Assembly (NCBI GenBank): GCA_029261135.1
Contig: JAJDBX010000074.1
Location: 28,235-92,234 of the forward strand
Origin: Nitrospirota bacterium
GTDB taxonomy: Bacteria > Nitrospirota > Nitrospiria > SBBL01 > JAADHI01
Reading direction: 5' to 3'
DNA: 64,000 nt
The position numbers and the translations under genes are program-made. The notes below the pieces were generated by a model. That model was not told the origin of the DNA and made no database searches. It saw only the letters and a program-made list of their open reading frames with translations. This document shows, piece after piece, positions 17,828 to 27,019 of the stretch. Every line of letters starts with the position of its first letter. Positions within the stretch are counted from its first letter, which is position 1.

Positions 17828-19414
17828 TTAAAAGTTCCCATTTTTTCTATCCTTCTCTGCCACTGACAACAAGTCCACTTTATAAAACCGAAATTGAACC
17901 AACGCCCGCAACCATGTCAATGGGTCACGTAGGGTGGATACTTTTTTCCCTTCAGTGAATGATCTAGCCTTATAATTAACTGGAACCTCTAAGGGTTTAT
18001 ATCCTTTCAGGATTAGTTTAATCACTATCTCGAAATCAAAATCAAAACGATTGCATTGAAAATCCAACCCGTACTGACAATCAGTACGGAATACCTTGTA
18101 CATTGTAAATGGGTCTTTTAGTGATTGGCCATAAATGATATTGAGTAAACCGCGAAAAATTAAGTGACCGAAATTAAAAAGAGAAGCCAATACCGGTTGG
18201 TCATTAAACTCTCGCATTTTCCAGCGTCCACTATGTCTTGATCCCAATACAAACAAAGCCTTGTGGTTTAGAATTGGATTTAAAAGTGCATCATAGTCAT
18301 CGACATCATATTCAAGATCTGCATCTTGAATTAACACGATATCTCCTCTAGCGACTTGGAGACCGGCACGAACTGCATACCCTTTTCCTCTAGCATTATC
18401 TTGAGAAACAACTGAGACATTATCCTGTACACAAATCTCTTGGACTAATTCTCGGGTTCCATCTGTTGAGTTACTCTCCACAACAATGATTTCTTTATTA
18501 ATACCCTTGATTTCTTTATACAATACCTTATTAAAACATTCTTCAAAAGTATTTACCTCGTTGTAGACTGGCATTACGATGCTCAGCAGTTTTTCTTCGT
18601 GTGGTTTAACTTTCGTTGCTGTAATAATATAAGCAGAAGATGGCACACGGACTCTTATTTTACGCAAAATATTTTCAGGTATAAACTTAAGAAACCGACG
18701 TAATAACCTTGTCAATCGCGTTCGCGGGTAAATACATGCACGAGAATAAATATGTTGTAGCGTATAACGTGGCCGGTTTGGAAATAAACCGATACGATGA
18801 AATCCAGTTTCTAACAACACGGATTGGATGTTTTGAGTTGAAAAAAAGAAAAGATTTTCTGGCCTCAGCTCTATCCACGCGTCTCGAAAAAAATGAGCTG
18901 GCCAACTGTCCAACATCGGAGATGCAATGACAAATATCCCTCCTGGCTTCATTGCCTCATGAACAAAGCCTAATACTTCAATCGGATTCTCCATCTTTTC
19001 CAAAGCGAGTATCATTAAAGCAGCATCAAAAATAGAATCAGACATAGACTCTAAAGTTTCTTCAGAATAAATATTTTTAAAACCCATCTCTTCGCCAACC
19101 TCGACTACAGACCGAGATTCATGAGAAATGACAAGTATTTTACTTTTTTCAGGGTCTATATTCGAAGATTCTTTAAGCTTTTCCCAATAGACCTCTGCCC
19201 TTTCTATGATTGTGTCGGAGGGTTCTCCAATATCAGAATCGTTAAAAGCTGTACCTTTGTAAATATGCTTAACTTTCTTCTCTGATGGGCGGGGATGTAA
19301 CTTTGAAAGTAAACAAGTGTCGCAGGAAAAATAGGCCAAACCGTGTGCGTTCATTGCGTAGGTCCAATCGTCACCACCACACACCGGACAAGTATTTTTT
19401 TTATCAAAATCCAT
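17828..19414 (-). CDS. Fusion of zinc-ribbon/methyltransferase-like domain and GT2 glycosyltransferase
   Basis: 528 residues. An N-terminal Cys4 zinc ribbon (Cys9, Cys12, Cys31, Cys34) leads into a class I methyltransferase-like region (about 90-230). The SAM motif I is degenerate there (ILVISHESRS where the family has a DxGxGxG loop), although the later ALEKMENPIEVLGFVHEAMKPGGIFVIASP is normal. From residue 276 there is a complete GT2 domain, LSIVMPVYNE, with the DxD motif at Asp364-Ala-Asp366 (IQDADLEYD); it resembles dolichol-phosphate-sugar synthases. It probably makes a polyprenyl-phosphate sugar or adds a sugar to the polymer. Confidence 0.85.
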   Translation of the reverse strand: MDFDKKNTCPVCGGDDWTYAMNAHGLAYFSCDTCLLSKLHPRPSEKKVKHIYKGTAFNDSDIGEPSDTIIERAEVYWEKLKESSNIDPEKSKILVISHESRSVVEVGEEMGFKNIYSEETLESMSDSIFDAALMILALEKMENPIEVLGFVHEAMKPGGIFVIASPMLDSWPAHFFRDAWIELRPENLFFFSTQNIQSVLLETGFHRIGLFPNRPRYTLQHIYSRACIYPRTRLTRLLRRFLKFIPENILRKIRVRVPSSAYIITATKVKPHEEKLLSIVMPVYNEVNTFEECFNKVLYKEIKGINKEIIVVESNSTDGTRELVQEICVQDNVSVVSQDNARGKGYAVRAGLQVARGDIVLIQDADLEYDVDDYDALLNPILNHKALFVLGSRHSGRWKMREFNDQPVLASLFNFGHLIFRGLLNIIYGQSLKDPFTMYKVFRTDCQYGLDFQCNRFDFDFEIVIKLILKGYKPLEVPVNYKARSFTEGKKVSTLRDPLTWLRALVQFRFYKVDLLSVAEKDRKNGNF

Positions 19415-19475
19415 ATTCGTTTATAGCGTTTCCTTCTGAGACCAATAAGCAATCCAAGGGCACTCAATCACTTCG

Positions 19476-20339
19476 TCATGTTCTCTTTTGTCCGACAACT
19501 AGCATTTCGCCAATATTAACCGAAAAAGGTTGATTGCATATAAAACCAGGTAAAAAGGGTGATAGGATCTTATAAAACCTGGTGAGCAATGGATTATAGA
19601 GACTGATTTGTCCTGCTAAATATTCAAGTGTTAGCGTCTTGTAAGAGTTCTGAACTTGAAGAATATTGTATCCAGAAAGATCTAGCGCTTTTTGCATCGC
19701 TTGTTTTGAAAAAAGGAATGTGTGCTGTAGTGGCTGTAACATTGGCCATCGGCTTCCCATCAAATATCTAAGAAAATGCCCAGTATCAGGGGTTGACAAA
19801 ATAAGCCATCCACCTGGAGACAACACTTCTTGTAAATCTATTAAAAACCTTACTGGATCATGCGTGTGCTCAATAACATCAAATGCCACGATGATATCAA
19901 ATTCCCCTTTTCCACTTTCCCTGATCAAATTAATATCGCCATTAGTGATACGATCTTGGATTTCTGGTTTTGCTTGTTTGATGGCCTGTTTTGAAAATTC
20001 CATACCATAAGCATCAAAACCATGTTTAATGGCCGTCTCAATAAAAAACCCACTTGAGCATCCGACGTCTAACAATCGTCCACCACTTACGTATTTTTTT
20101 ATTAACTCTATACGTTTTTCAAAAGTTTTATACTTTAAATCAGCAGCTAAGACATAGTTTTTATATAACCCGGATTCATACTCATTGTCAGCATATGCCA
20201 CCATTTCTTCTGGAGTCGGAATTTCTCTTTGAAATATCAGACCGTTTCTCTTCGAGATATAATAATCTACAGGTGGTTTATTACAATAAAAATTGGCGGG
20301 CCCACCACTAATAGGACATTTCACATTATCCATAATCAT
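19476..20339 (-). CDS. Class I SAM-dependent methyltransferase
   Basis: 287 residues. Motif I LLDVGCSSGFF is at 89-99, FDIIVAFDVIEHTHDPVRFL gives the acidic post-motif, and LQEVLSPGGWLILSTPDTG is motif III. The N-terminus (VKCPISGGPANFYCNKPPVDYY) resembles the small ribbon found in sugar methyltransferases but lacks a full Cys4 set. It probably methylates a sugar of the polymer or its carrier-bound precursor. It stands between an SDR gene and the MT-GT2 fusion on the same strand. Confidence 0.87.
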   Translation of the reverse strand: MIMDNVKCPISGGPANFYCNKPPVDYYISKRNGLIFQREIPTPEEMVAYADNEYESGLYKNYVLAADLKYKTFEKRIELIKKYVSGGRLLDVGCSSGFFIETAIKHGFDAYGMEFSKQAIKQAKPEIQDRITNGDINLIRESGKGEFDIIVAFDVIEHTHDPVRFLIDLQEVLSPGGWLILSTPDTGHFLRYLMGSRWPMLQPLQHTFLFSKQAMQKALDLSGYNILQVQNSYKTLTLEYLAGQISLYNPLLTRFYKILSPFLPGFICNQPFSVNIGEMLVVGQKRT

Positions 20340-20363
20340 ATTACTTTAGTTCCTCGCTTTCTT

Positions 20364-21191
20364 TTATTCATAAATAGATTTGATACGACTGTGCATGAGC
20401 TTTTGGTAAATAGGATTAATAATAAATGGGAAGGCACTCTTAACCCAAGATAAAAACCCAAGAGTCTTAGGCATATAGGTTATAAATCGATTTTTCATAA
20501 TTGCATTCAATGTTCCTTCTACAACTACTGCTAGCGGTAATGTAGAACTCGTTTCTGGACGGGCCGATCTTAACTGAAAGGTCTCGTGGTCAAAAAAAGG
20601 CGTCAACACTCTTCCGGGACAAATAACGTTCACATTTATATTAAAGCGTGAGATTTCATATCTTAGACATTCAGACCAAGCGACCAATGCATGTTTTGCT
20701 GAACAATACGTCCCATTCGGAGTGATCGCCATTGTACCAGCAATGGATGCCATGTTGACAATAGTACCACTTCTCCGCCGGATAAATTCTGGCAAAAAAT
20801 ACCTTGTCAGACTCATTGCGCCTAACAAATTCACCTGAATTAATCTCTCAATTTCACCTGGCGAACTTTGTTCGAATGTCCTATATACAGCGTACCCCGC
20901 ATTGTTGATTATTATGTCAGGAATATTATCATCACTGGATACACGGTCAAAGAGATTTGATATCTCTTGGCTATTAGCCAAATCACATTGAAGAGTATTC
21001 ACATGTAGACTATCCGCCTTAAATTCTTCAGATGTAAGCCTCAAACTATCTGCCCTATCACTTACAATAGTTACCTCAGCCTCAATCTTGAGCAATCCAT
21101 GCGCAATAGCTTTTCCTATTCCAGATGACCCCCCGGTAACAATCACCTTTTTATTTTTAAAATAGTTTAAAGGCGATCCTACTGATTTCAT
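20364..21191 (-). CDS. Short-chain dehydrogenase/reductase
   Basis: 275 residues. TGGSSGIG is at 19-26, NNAGYAVY follows the fourth strand, and Tyr162-x3-Lys166 (YCSAKHAL) is the catalytic pair. The C-terminal segment, SWVKSAFPFIINPIYQKLMHSR, is hydrophobic and suggests membrane association, as in SDRs acting on lipid or polyprenyl substrates. The start overlaps the preceding methyltransferase stop by ATGA. The substrate is unknown. Confidence 0.87.
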   Translation of the reverse strand: MKSVGSPLNYFKNKKVIVTGGSSGIGKAIAHGLLKIEAEVTIVSDRADSLRLTSEEFKADSLHVNTLQCDLANSQEISNLFDRVSSDDNIPDIIINNAGYAVYRTFEQSSPGEIERLIQVNLLGAMSLTRYFLPEFIRRRSGTIVNMASIAGTMAITPNGTYCSAKHALVAWSECLRYEISRFNINVNVICPGRVLTPFFDHETFQLRSARPETSSTLPLAVVVEGTLNAIMKNRFITYMPKTLGFLSWVKSAFPFIINPIYQKLMHSRIKSIYE

Positions 21192-21928
21192 TGACTAAAT
21201 TTTTCTTTCATTGACTCCGTATTGTAAACACAAATATTTGACCTAAATACACCAAAACCAACTCCAGTGAAAACAAGCTTCGGAGTCATATCTTCTGGGA
21301 AGAAGCCTAATATTTTCCAGGGATAAAATAAGTTAAGGTTTGCTTCTTTTGACCAAAAGTCCATACCAAGAAGCTTTGCTGTTGCTCGGAAACCAGAATT
21401 TGGCAAATAATGGACAAATGGAAGTGCCGTGTGGTGCTCAATAGGAAACAAGCGGTTGGGCGCTGAAATAAAGACTTTTTTCCCAACCCTACATAATTCT
21501 TTTACAAAAGCCGCTTGTTCTATTCTTGTTCCAGCATGCTCTAGTACAGCGTTGCTATATGCAATATCAAATTGTTTATCTTTAAATGGTAATTTTTCAT
21601 GCGGTTTTATTTTTTGAAATTGAACACCAGGATAAATACTTTCTAAATGATGGGCATCTTCAACTCCGGCACAAGTTATCTGTTTTTTATAGGAGTAGCA
21701 ATATTCAAGCATATTTGAGGCTGGATGTTCTTCATCACATGTTACCCCAACATCCAAAATGGTAGTTGTATGAAGCGGTTTCATAACACTCATAAAAAGC
21801 TCGAACATTTTTTGCCGCGCTTTCACACTGAGCCTTCCGGCAAGAGGCACATTCTTAGTCGTTTGATAAAAATCACTGGTCTGTTTCATGATATCCTTCG
21901 ATATTGAATCAATTGATTTTACCTTCAT
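21188..21928 (-). CDS. SAM-dependent methyltransferase-like protein
   Basis: 246 residues. TILDVGVTCDEEHPASNMLEYCY corresponds to motif I but with an inserted, Gly-poor loop. The FDIAYSNAVLEHAG segment and FVKELCRVGKKVFISAPNRLFPIEHHT are typical of sugar and lipid methyltransferases of class I. The DxGxT start of motif I means cofactor binding may differ from the standard DxGxGxG. It overlaps the SDR gene downstream by 4 bases, so the two products probably act on the same molecule. Confidence 0.82.
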   Translation of the reverse strand: MKVKSIDSISKDIMKQTSDFYQTTKNVPLAGRLSVKARQKMFELFMSVMKPLHTTTILDVGVTCDEEHPASNMLEYCYSYKKQITCAGVEDAHHLESIYPGVQFQKIKPHEKLPFKDKQFDIAYSNAVLEHAGTRIEQAAFVKELCRVGKKVFISAPNRLFPIEHHTALPFVHYLPNSGFRATAKLLGMDFWSKEANLNLFYPWKILGFFPEDMTPKLVFTGVGFGVFRSNICVYNTESMKEKFSQ

Positions 21929-22049
21929 TCAACACCTTGAGGCAATATAATAGACTTTCAAAGAAATTCAAATAATCTCTCATTTTTCCCTAAAATTCAC
22001 GATATCAAACTACCAGTTTGGTCCATTGATAATAGCAAGGCCGTATTTC

Positions 22050-24536
22050 TTATTGTTCGCTAGGAGTTATTTTTATCCTCTCTATAAATATTCCGAGCTT
22101 CCTTGTATCTTCGTTAAAACCAATTTCTTTTGGTGAAATAGCGAACGGGATATCCAATTCAATTTTATCGACGGTAGTTGAAGGGGCTATATTAAATTCA
22201 AATTCATAGTTTTTTTGTTGATCTGACAATCCAAATTTACGTTGTAATTTTCCAATCGTTATTGTAACCATTTTATCGACGTTGGGAGGTAAGGTTGCTC
22301 CCCTCAACGACAGAATAAAAGAATCAGGGAGGTTATTTGCAAAAGTTAATTGTGACTTTACCCCTTCGGTCCACATTCCAGACGGCTCTTGGATTGAAAA
22401 ACCTGAGGTTTCCTTTAAAACTGTCTGCGAACTAATATCGCTAAAGTCGATTTTTTTTGCCCAAGGAGATCCAATTTCCAATGATTGAATAAAAATTCCC
22501 AATTTTCGAAGATCTCCACTTTTTCTATCAAGATCCGATGGAGAAGTAGGATGAGGAATCTCAAAACGAATCGATGATCCAGGTTGAATTCCATTTTCAA
22601 ATACATAAGGGATTGTAACTTTTTTCATCATGCTACCAAAAGAAATTCTCTTCTTTTTATCACCGACGATGATATCAATTCCAGTCTCTGAATTCTTAGC
22701 AAAAGTATATGCAGTTAAAACTAAATTAAACTGGGAGGGTAAACTTCCAAGCAAGTTAATCTTTGCAGTAGGTCCAACTGACCAGGATCCTGTTGGTTCT
22801 GGCCCCCAAAATCCTTCACTACTTAAAACACCATGCATGTGTATTTTATTAAAATCTATATGCAAAAAATCTGGCATCGCGAATGGTGCCAGATCCTCCG
22901 ATATTTTCTGTACGCTGCATGTTGCATATTGAGCCCAAGCCACCTCAAAATATTCACAATCATAAGGGTTACGCCTTACTGAAAGCATTTTTAATTTAGC
23001 ATCGTCAAGAGGAGTCCAGCGGTATGTTGTTAAGGTTCTCAATGGCAAAGATTTTTGCTTAATCTCATTCTTAACCAATGCGGTGAATTCGTCTGTTGGA
23101 TCCAGGTACATATATCCAAAAAATCGAGACTTTTCAGGAAAAAAAGGAAGTACAAAAGATAGACCATTATTAAAATAAATAGCCGGCTCAGCCGAGATCG
23201 CTTCCGGCAATTTAGCAGGATACCAAGTTTGATCCCAGGACAGACGACCATAAGGCGGAATTCTAATTATCGTCGAACAAAGCATCAATATAACTATAAA
23301 AACTCCAAGAATCTTGTTTTTCTCAATAATAAAATTACTGAGCAAAAAAAGAATCACTAAACCAGTTAACAATGTAACGGGCATTAAGTACCTAAGTGCA
23401 CCAAATTGATTAATCCAAAACAGAAAAGAAAATCCAGACCAAATCAATATAAATCCCCATCTATTAACAATGTATAGAGGCGTTCGAAGTTTAATCGGCG
23501 TTATTTCAATCAGTTTAAACTTTAAAAAAAGTGCACTACGATAAAAAACAAATAGGAATAGAAGTGCATAGATGACAGCAAAACGAAGATCCCTAAAAGA
23601 CCATTCTGTCTCCGGGGGAATTCCAAGTGCCCACTCAAATGGGTAGGTAATGTAATCCCATATATTTTGTGCTGCAGCAAGAGCAGGAACATTTGTCCAT
23701 ATTTCAACTATCTTTTTAGACTTAAAAACATCATTGTAAAATGGGAATAGTGGACTTTGAAAATGAGTCCACAAACTCCACATCCATTGACCATTTACAA
23801 TTAAAAATCCAACTCCGATCCCTCCAAACATAAAAATAAGTTCTTTTAAGGCGTTTTTAACAAACGATTTTCTTTGATCAAATTGAAAACCAACCATCCA
23901 TGCTGGAATAAGTCCAATCACAAATGCAACATTTGTCAACTTAAATCCGACGCTAAATCCGATTAAAAGGCCTGAAAACAACAGCAATATGTATTTATCA
24001 CTAATGACTTCGTGGATCTTGTTTGAATTATCAACATTAGAAAATTTAGCGAAAATTACTATTGCGAGTGCAGGTAAAATTAAAATAGGAGTTACATTAT
24101 CAGACCAAGATGCACCAAGCATCGACAGATAAAATGGGTTTATCAACCCAAATACGGCACACAACAATGAGGCCAATCTAGCCTTATGTAGAGGCCAATG
24201 ATCCAACGAAACACGAGCCACCAAGTAGACACTCACAAAACAAAGGCCGTGAACCCCACCAACAATGGCACCCACAATTTTGGGTGGGAATATTTTATAT
24301 AAAATAAAATAAATAGAGTAGATATACGGGTTCAAATAACCTTGAATATTTGTCGGGACTACATCTGTAAGTAATCGATCTTTATTGAAAGATAAATTAC
24401 CGGAATAGAAATGATAGTTTACCAAATCTGGATTTATATCCTGTCCCAAATATACTGCGAAAAGCGCGGCAGAAATGACACCTATAAGTGTAACGCAAAC
24501 ATACTCACAGATGAACCACGTTCTTTTTTTATCCAT
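22050..24536 (-). CDS. Large polytopic membrane protein (GT-C-like) with duplicated C-terminal beta domain
   Basis: 828 residues. The first ~430 residues hold about ten transmembrane helices with an early periplasmic-loop motif (GQDINPDLVNYHFYSGN), the layout of GT-C glycosyltransferases that use polyprenyl-phosphate sugars; the family is not identifiable with certainty. The C-terminal part should face the periplasm. It contains two related ~115-residue units (about 575-689 and 712-825), each with a tryptophan-containing GSWSVG/GMWTEG start and ending RKLGIFIQSLEI or RKLGIFIERIKI, as in DUF7024-like domains. A carbohydrate-binding or substrate-presenting role is inferred. Confidence 0.8.
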   Translation of the reverse strand: MDKKRTWFICEYVCVTLIGVISAALFAVYLGQDINPDLVNYHFYSGNLSFNKDRLLTDVVPTNIQGYLNPYIYSIYFILYKIFPPKIVGAIVGGVHGLCFVSVYLVARVSLDHWPLHKARLASLLCAVFGLINPFYLSMLGASWSDNVTPILILPALAIVIFAKFSNVDNSNKIHEVISDKYILLLFSGLLIGFSVGFKLTNVAFVIGLIPAWMVGFQFDQRKSFVKNALKELIFMFGGIGVGFLIVNGQWMWSLWTHFQSPLFPFYNDVFKSKKIVEIWTNVPALAAAQNIWDYITYPFEWALGIPPETEWSFRDLRFAVIYALLFLFVFYRSALFLKFKLIEITPIKLRTPLYIVNRWGFILIWSGFSFLFWINQFGALRYLMPVTLLTGLVILFLLSNFIIEKNKILGVFIVILMLCSTIIRIPPYGRLSWDQTWYPAKLPEAISAEPAIYFNNGLSFVLPFFPEKSRFFGYMYLDPTDEFTALVKNEIKQKSLPLRTLTTYRWTPLDDAKLKMLSVRRNPYDCEYFEVAWAQYATCSVQKISEDLAPFAMPDFLHIDFNKIHMHGVLSSEGFWGPEPTGSWSVGPTAKINLLGSLPSQFNLVLTAYTFAKNSETGIDIIVGDKKKRISFGSMMKKVTIPYVFENGIQPGSSIRFEIPHPTSPSDLDRKSGDLRKLGIFIQSLEIGSPWAKKIDFSDISSQTVLKETSGFSIQEPSGMWTEGVKSQLTFANNLPDSFILSLRGATLPPNVDKMVTITIGKLQRKFGLSDQQKNYEFEFNIAPSTTVDKIELDIPFAISPKEIGFNEDTRKLGIFIERIKITPSEQ

Positions 24537-24618
24537 AAAACCTAATATGAGAAAAGTTTCAGTTAGTAAAAAACTCTGTTCTCATGAAATTCTAGATCCT
24601 TAAAAACTTCACAAAAAC

Positions 24619-25446
24619 CTAACTAACTAGATAATCCTTATTGGATACAAACAAATCATCCACGCACCCATGGGCAATAAGATTGTCATGTAAAAACCGA
24701 ATCCGATCTTCGTTTGTTTCTAGCCTTGTCAGCGTTGCGTCTCTGTTACATCGATGGATGAAAGAAAAGTTTTCCCCAAGATAATCCAAGAAATTCCTTG
24801 GATTTATATTTTTTAAGGCCATAAGCGCCCGCGCATTGAATTCTAGATAAATTAGAGGTGAGAACTTTTTTATTGATTCTGCTCCTCCTTCAAGCACATC
24901 CAATTCGAAACCCTCGACATCAATTTTTATGAGATCTATTTGATTTATGGAATGAGCTTTAACCTGAGAATCCAATGTGGAGACTAATATGTTAATACCA
25001 AAATCAGTATCTCTCCAATGAGAATCATTCATAAGATGAGCACCGGCGCTACGCTTCTGATTTATCGGTCCTCCCGGGTGAAAGAGCATCTCACCATCAG
25101 AAGAACCGAGCGCAAAATTATTCGCAATTATGTTTCCATACATTCCTTTGGTATTTTCAACGAGGGAACTGTAAGCATCTGGATGTGGTTCATAACAATA
25201 AATTTTAGCAAAGGGAAATTCTACAGATCCACCAAGCGTAAAGAGTCCAAGGTTTGCTCCAACATCAAGAATTACATGAGGACGAAAACCATACCGCTTA
25301 AGTATTAAAAAAAGAGGTTGGTGGTCAGAAAATACTTCTGGAAGAGTATTAAAGTATTGACATTCGATATTTCCATGAATGTGGAAATCTTTTCCAGAAA
25401 TAGATATATCCTTTTCTGAAAAAGCGACAGGAGAATTGACTTCCAT
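24619..25446 (-). CDS. FkbM family methyltransferase
   Basis: 275 residues. VILDVGANLGLFTLGG (58-73) is the SAM loop with the FkbM-typical GANxG. The second family motif, IDLIKIDVEGFELDVLEGG, follows the SLVENTKG and ALGSSDGE segments characteristic of the group. These enzymes O-methylate sugars in many surface-polysaccharide loci. AAAGGAGGAT lies about 8-10 bases before the ATG, a strong translation signal. The C-terminal 90 residues are unusual in sequence but keep the fold's last strands. Confidence 0.88.
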   Translation of the reverse strand: MEVNSPVAFSEKDISISGKDFHIHGNIECQYFNTLPEVFSDHQPLFLILKRYGFRPHVILDVGANLGLFTLGGSVEFPFAKIYCYEPHPDAYSSLVENTKGMYGNIIANNFALGSSDGEMLFHPGGPINQKRSAGAHLMNDSHWRDTDFGINILVSTLDSQVKAHSINQIDLIKIDVEGFELDVLEGGAESIKKFSPLIYLEFNARALMALKNINPRNFLDYLGENFSFIHRCNRDATLTRLETNEDRIRFLHDNLIAHGCVDDLFVSNKDYLVS

Positions 25447-25520
25447 CCTGAACTATCCTCCTTTTGCCATGTGTACAAGAATAATCGCCTATTTCAGTAC
25501 GCTACATACGACAGATAGAA

Positions 25521-25553
25521 TTTAACCTACACTATGTGTGTACGAAGGTTAAA
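25521..25553. repeat. 8-bp inverted repeat in an intergenic region
   Basis: TTTAACCT (25521-25528) and its exact complement AGGTTAAA (25546-25553), with 17 bases between, upstream of the FkbM gene. It has no U-run and a long spacer, so a regulator-binding site is more likely than a terminator. Confidence 0.4.
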
Positions 25554-25662
25554 TAAATGTCAGGCTGAAATTGACCTGCATACTACCAAACTTTACAGAT
25601 GTTTCTATTAGAACAAAAAAAATTTATTACACATCACCTCAGGAGTATCTTTCATCACTTGT

Positions 25663-26901
25663 CTAGATAATCTCAATTTCAGGAAATGGGAAAATCATTT
25701 TCCCCCCACCCGTCAGGAACTCTTTCTCTCTTTTCAATATCCCTTCCTTAAAGTGCCAAGGTAAGACGAGAAAGTAATCTGGCTTCATTGCTCTAGCTTC
25801 TTCTTCAGAAATAATTGGTATATGTGTTCCCGGGGTAAAACATCCGAACTTATCTGGATTGACTTCCGCAACTGCCAGAATATCCTTAGAAGTCAGCCCA
25901 CAGAACTGAAGTACGACATTTCCTTTCGTAGAAGCACCATAGCACAGAATCTTTTTCCCGTCAGCATTAAGGGTTCGAATTAAACGGCTCAGATCATCTC
26001 TATGCCGAAAAACCCGTTCTTCAAAACTTCTATAGGGGCGTGGTGTATTTAAGCCCATACGCTCTTCTTGTTCAATCAGCCAGTTAATAACAGGGAGGTT
26101 CTCCTTAATCTTCTTGTTGCCCAGTTTTGCGGCAGTTACCGCAAAACTCCCTCCATTCACAGCATTCATTACAACATCAACTACTTTAAGACCCGCCTGT
26201 TCTAAGATTTTTTTTACCACGCCAAGAGAATAATATTCTAAATGTTCATGGCAAATCGTATCGTAGGAGTTCAAGCGTAACATTGAAGGCATATAGCTTT
26301 GCTCAAAATGCCATACTCCATTGTCTGCTAATATTGATTCAATCTGTTTGGCAAATTCCACTGGTGCGTTGAGATCATAAAACATAGCAATAGATGTAAC
26401 AATTTGAGCCGGGCGTTTCTCAACTGAATAATAGGCTACATCGGAAAAAAAATCAGGAACAAGTTTGATATCATCAGTGTAATACTGAGTAAATTTTTTA
26501 CCTGTCGGATCAATCCCAATCCGTTGAATTCCTTTTGCCGTGTATGACTTTAAAGTCGTTGCATCATTACTTCCGATATCCAGAACTACGTCACCTGGGG
26601 TCAATGACACCATGGATTCTAATCGGCGAACTTTTTCAATTAAATGGTCAACCATGGATTGGTTAAGACCTGATCGATAACCGTAGTTATCTCCATACAT
26701 TTCACCTGCATCATATGAGTGCCGTAGCTGTAAAAGCCCACTACTCGGACACCAAACAAGTTCTAAAGGCCCAGACGTTATCAGATCCGACTCATTCTTT
26801 GGAAATACACCTGTCAAAACTTGGTGTCCTAGATTTAACACAGACACCAGATGGCTACTACCATTGACACGACATCCCGTAATTTCTTTGTAAGCGGCCA
26901 T
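25663..26901 (-). CDS. Sugar C-methyltransferase family protein (Methyltransf_13/14 type)
   Basis: 412 residues from the ATG at 26901, which has GAGGTG 5 bases upstream; an in-frame start 45 bases earlier lacks support. The SAM domain is centred on VVLDIGSNDATTL (about 105-118). YMPSMLRLNSYDTICHEHLEYYSLG contains the catalytic-region HEHLEYYS motif of TylCIII/NovU-like C-3 methyltransferases, and the C-terminal domain ILCYGASTKGNVVLQFCG is complete. The N-terminal zinc-binding ribbon is degenerate (only two clear Cys, in GCRVNG and VWCPSSG). The substrate would be an NDP-4-keto-6-deoxy-sugar, which the RfbB or Gmd-type dehydratases of this locus could supply. Confidence 0.88.
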   Translation of the reverse strand: MAAYKEITGCRVNGSSHLVSVLNLGHQVLTGVFPKNESDLITSGPLELVWCPSSGLLQLRHSYDAGEMYGDNYGYRSGLNQSMVDHLIEKVRRLESMVSLTPGDVVLDIGSNDATTLKSYTAKGIQRIGIDPTGKKFTQYYTDDIKLVPDFFSDVAYYSVEKRPAQIVTSIAMFYDLNAPVEFAKQIESILADNGVWHFEQSYMPSMLRLNSYDTICHEHLEYYSLGVVKKILEQAGLKVVDVVMNAVNGGSFAVTAAKLGNKKIKENLPVINWLIEQEERMGLNTPRPYRSFEERVFRHRDDLSRLIRTLNADGKKILCYGASTKGNVVLQFCGLTSKDILAVAEVNPDKFGCFTPGTHIPIISEEEARAMKPDYFLVLPWHFKEGILKREKEFLTGGGKMIFPFPEIEII

Positions 26902-27019
26902 ATTCACCTCAATTAAGATATTATGTGATCTACCTGTACAACCCAAAAATACCGAGTTTCGACTTTCTACACCCCCAATATAATTTCAATTACATAAATT
27001 AAAGAAGTTAAGTACACGC

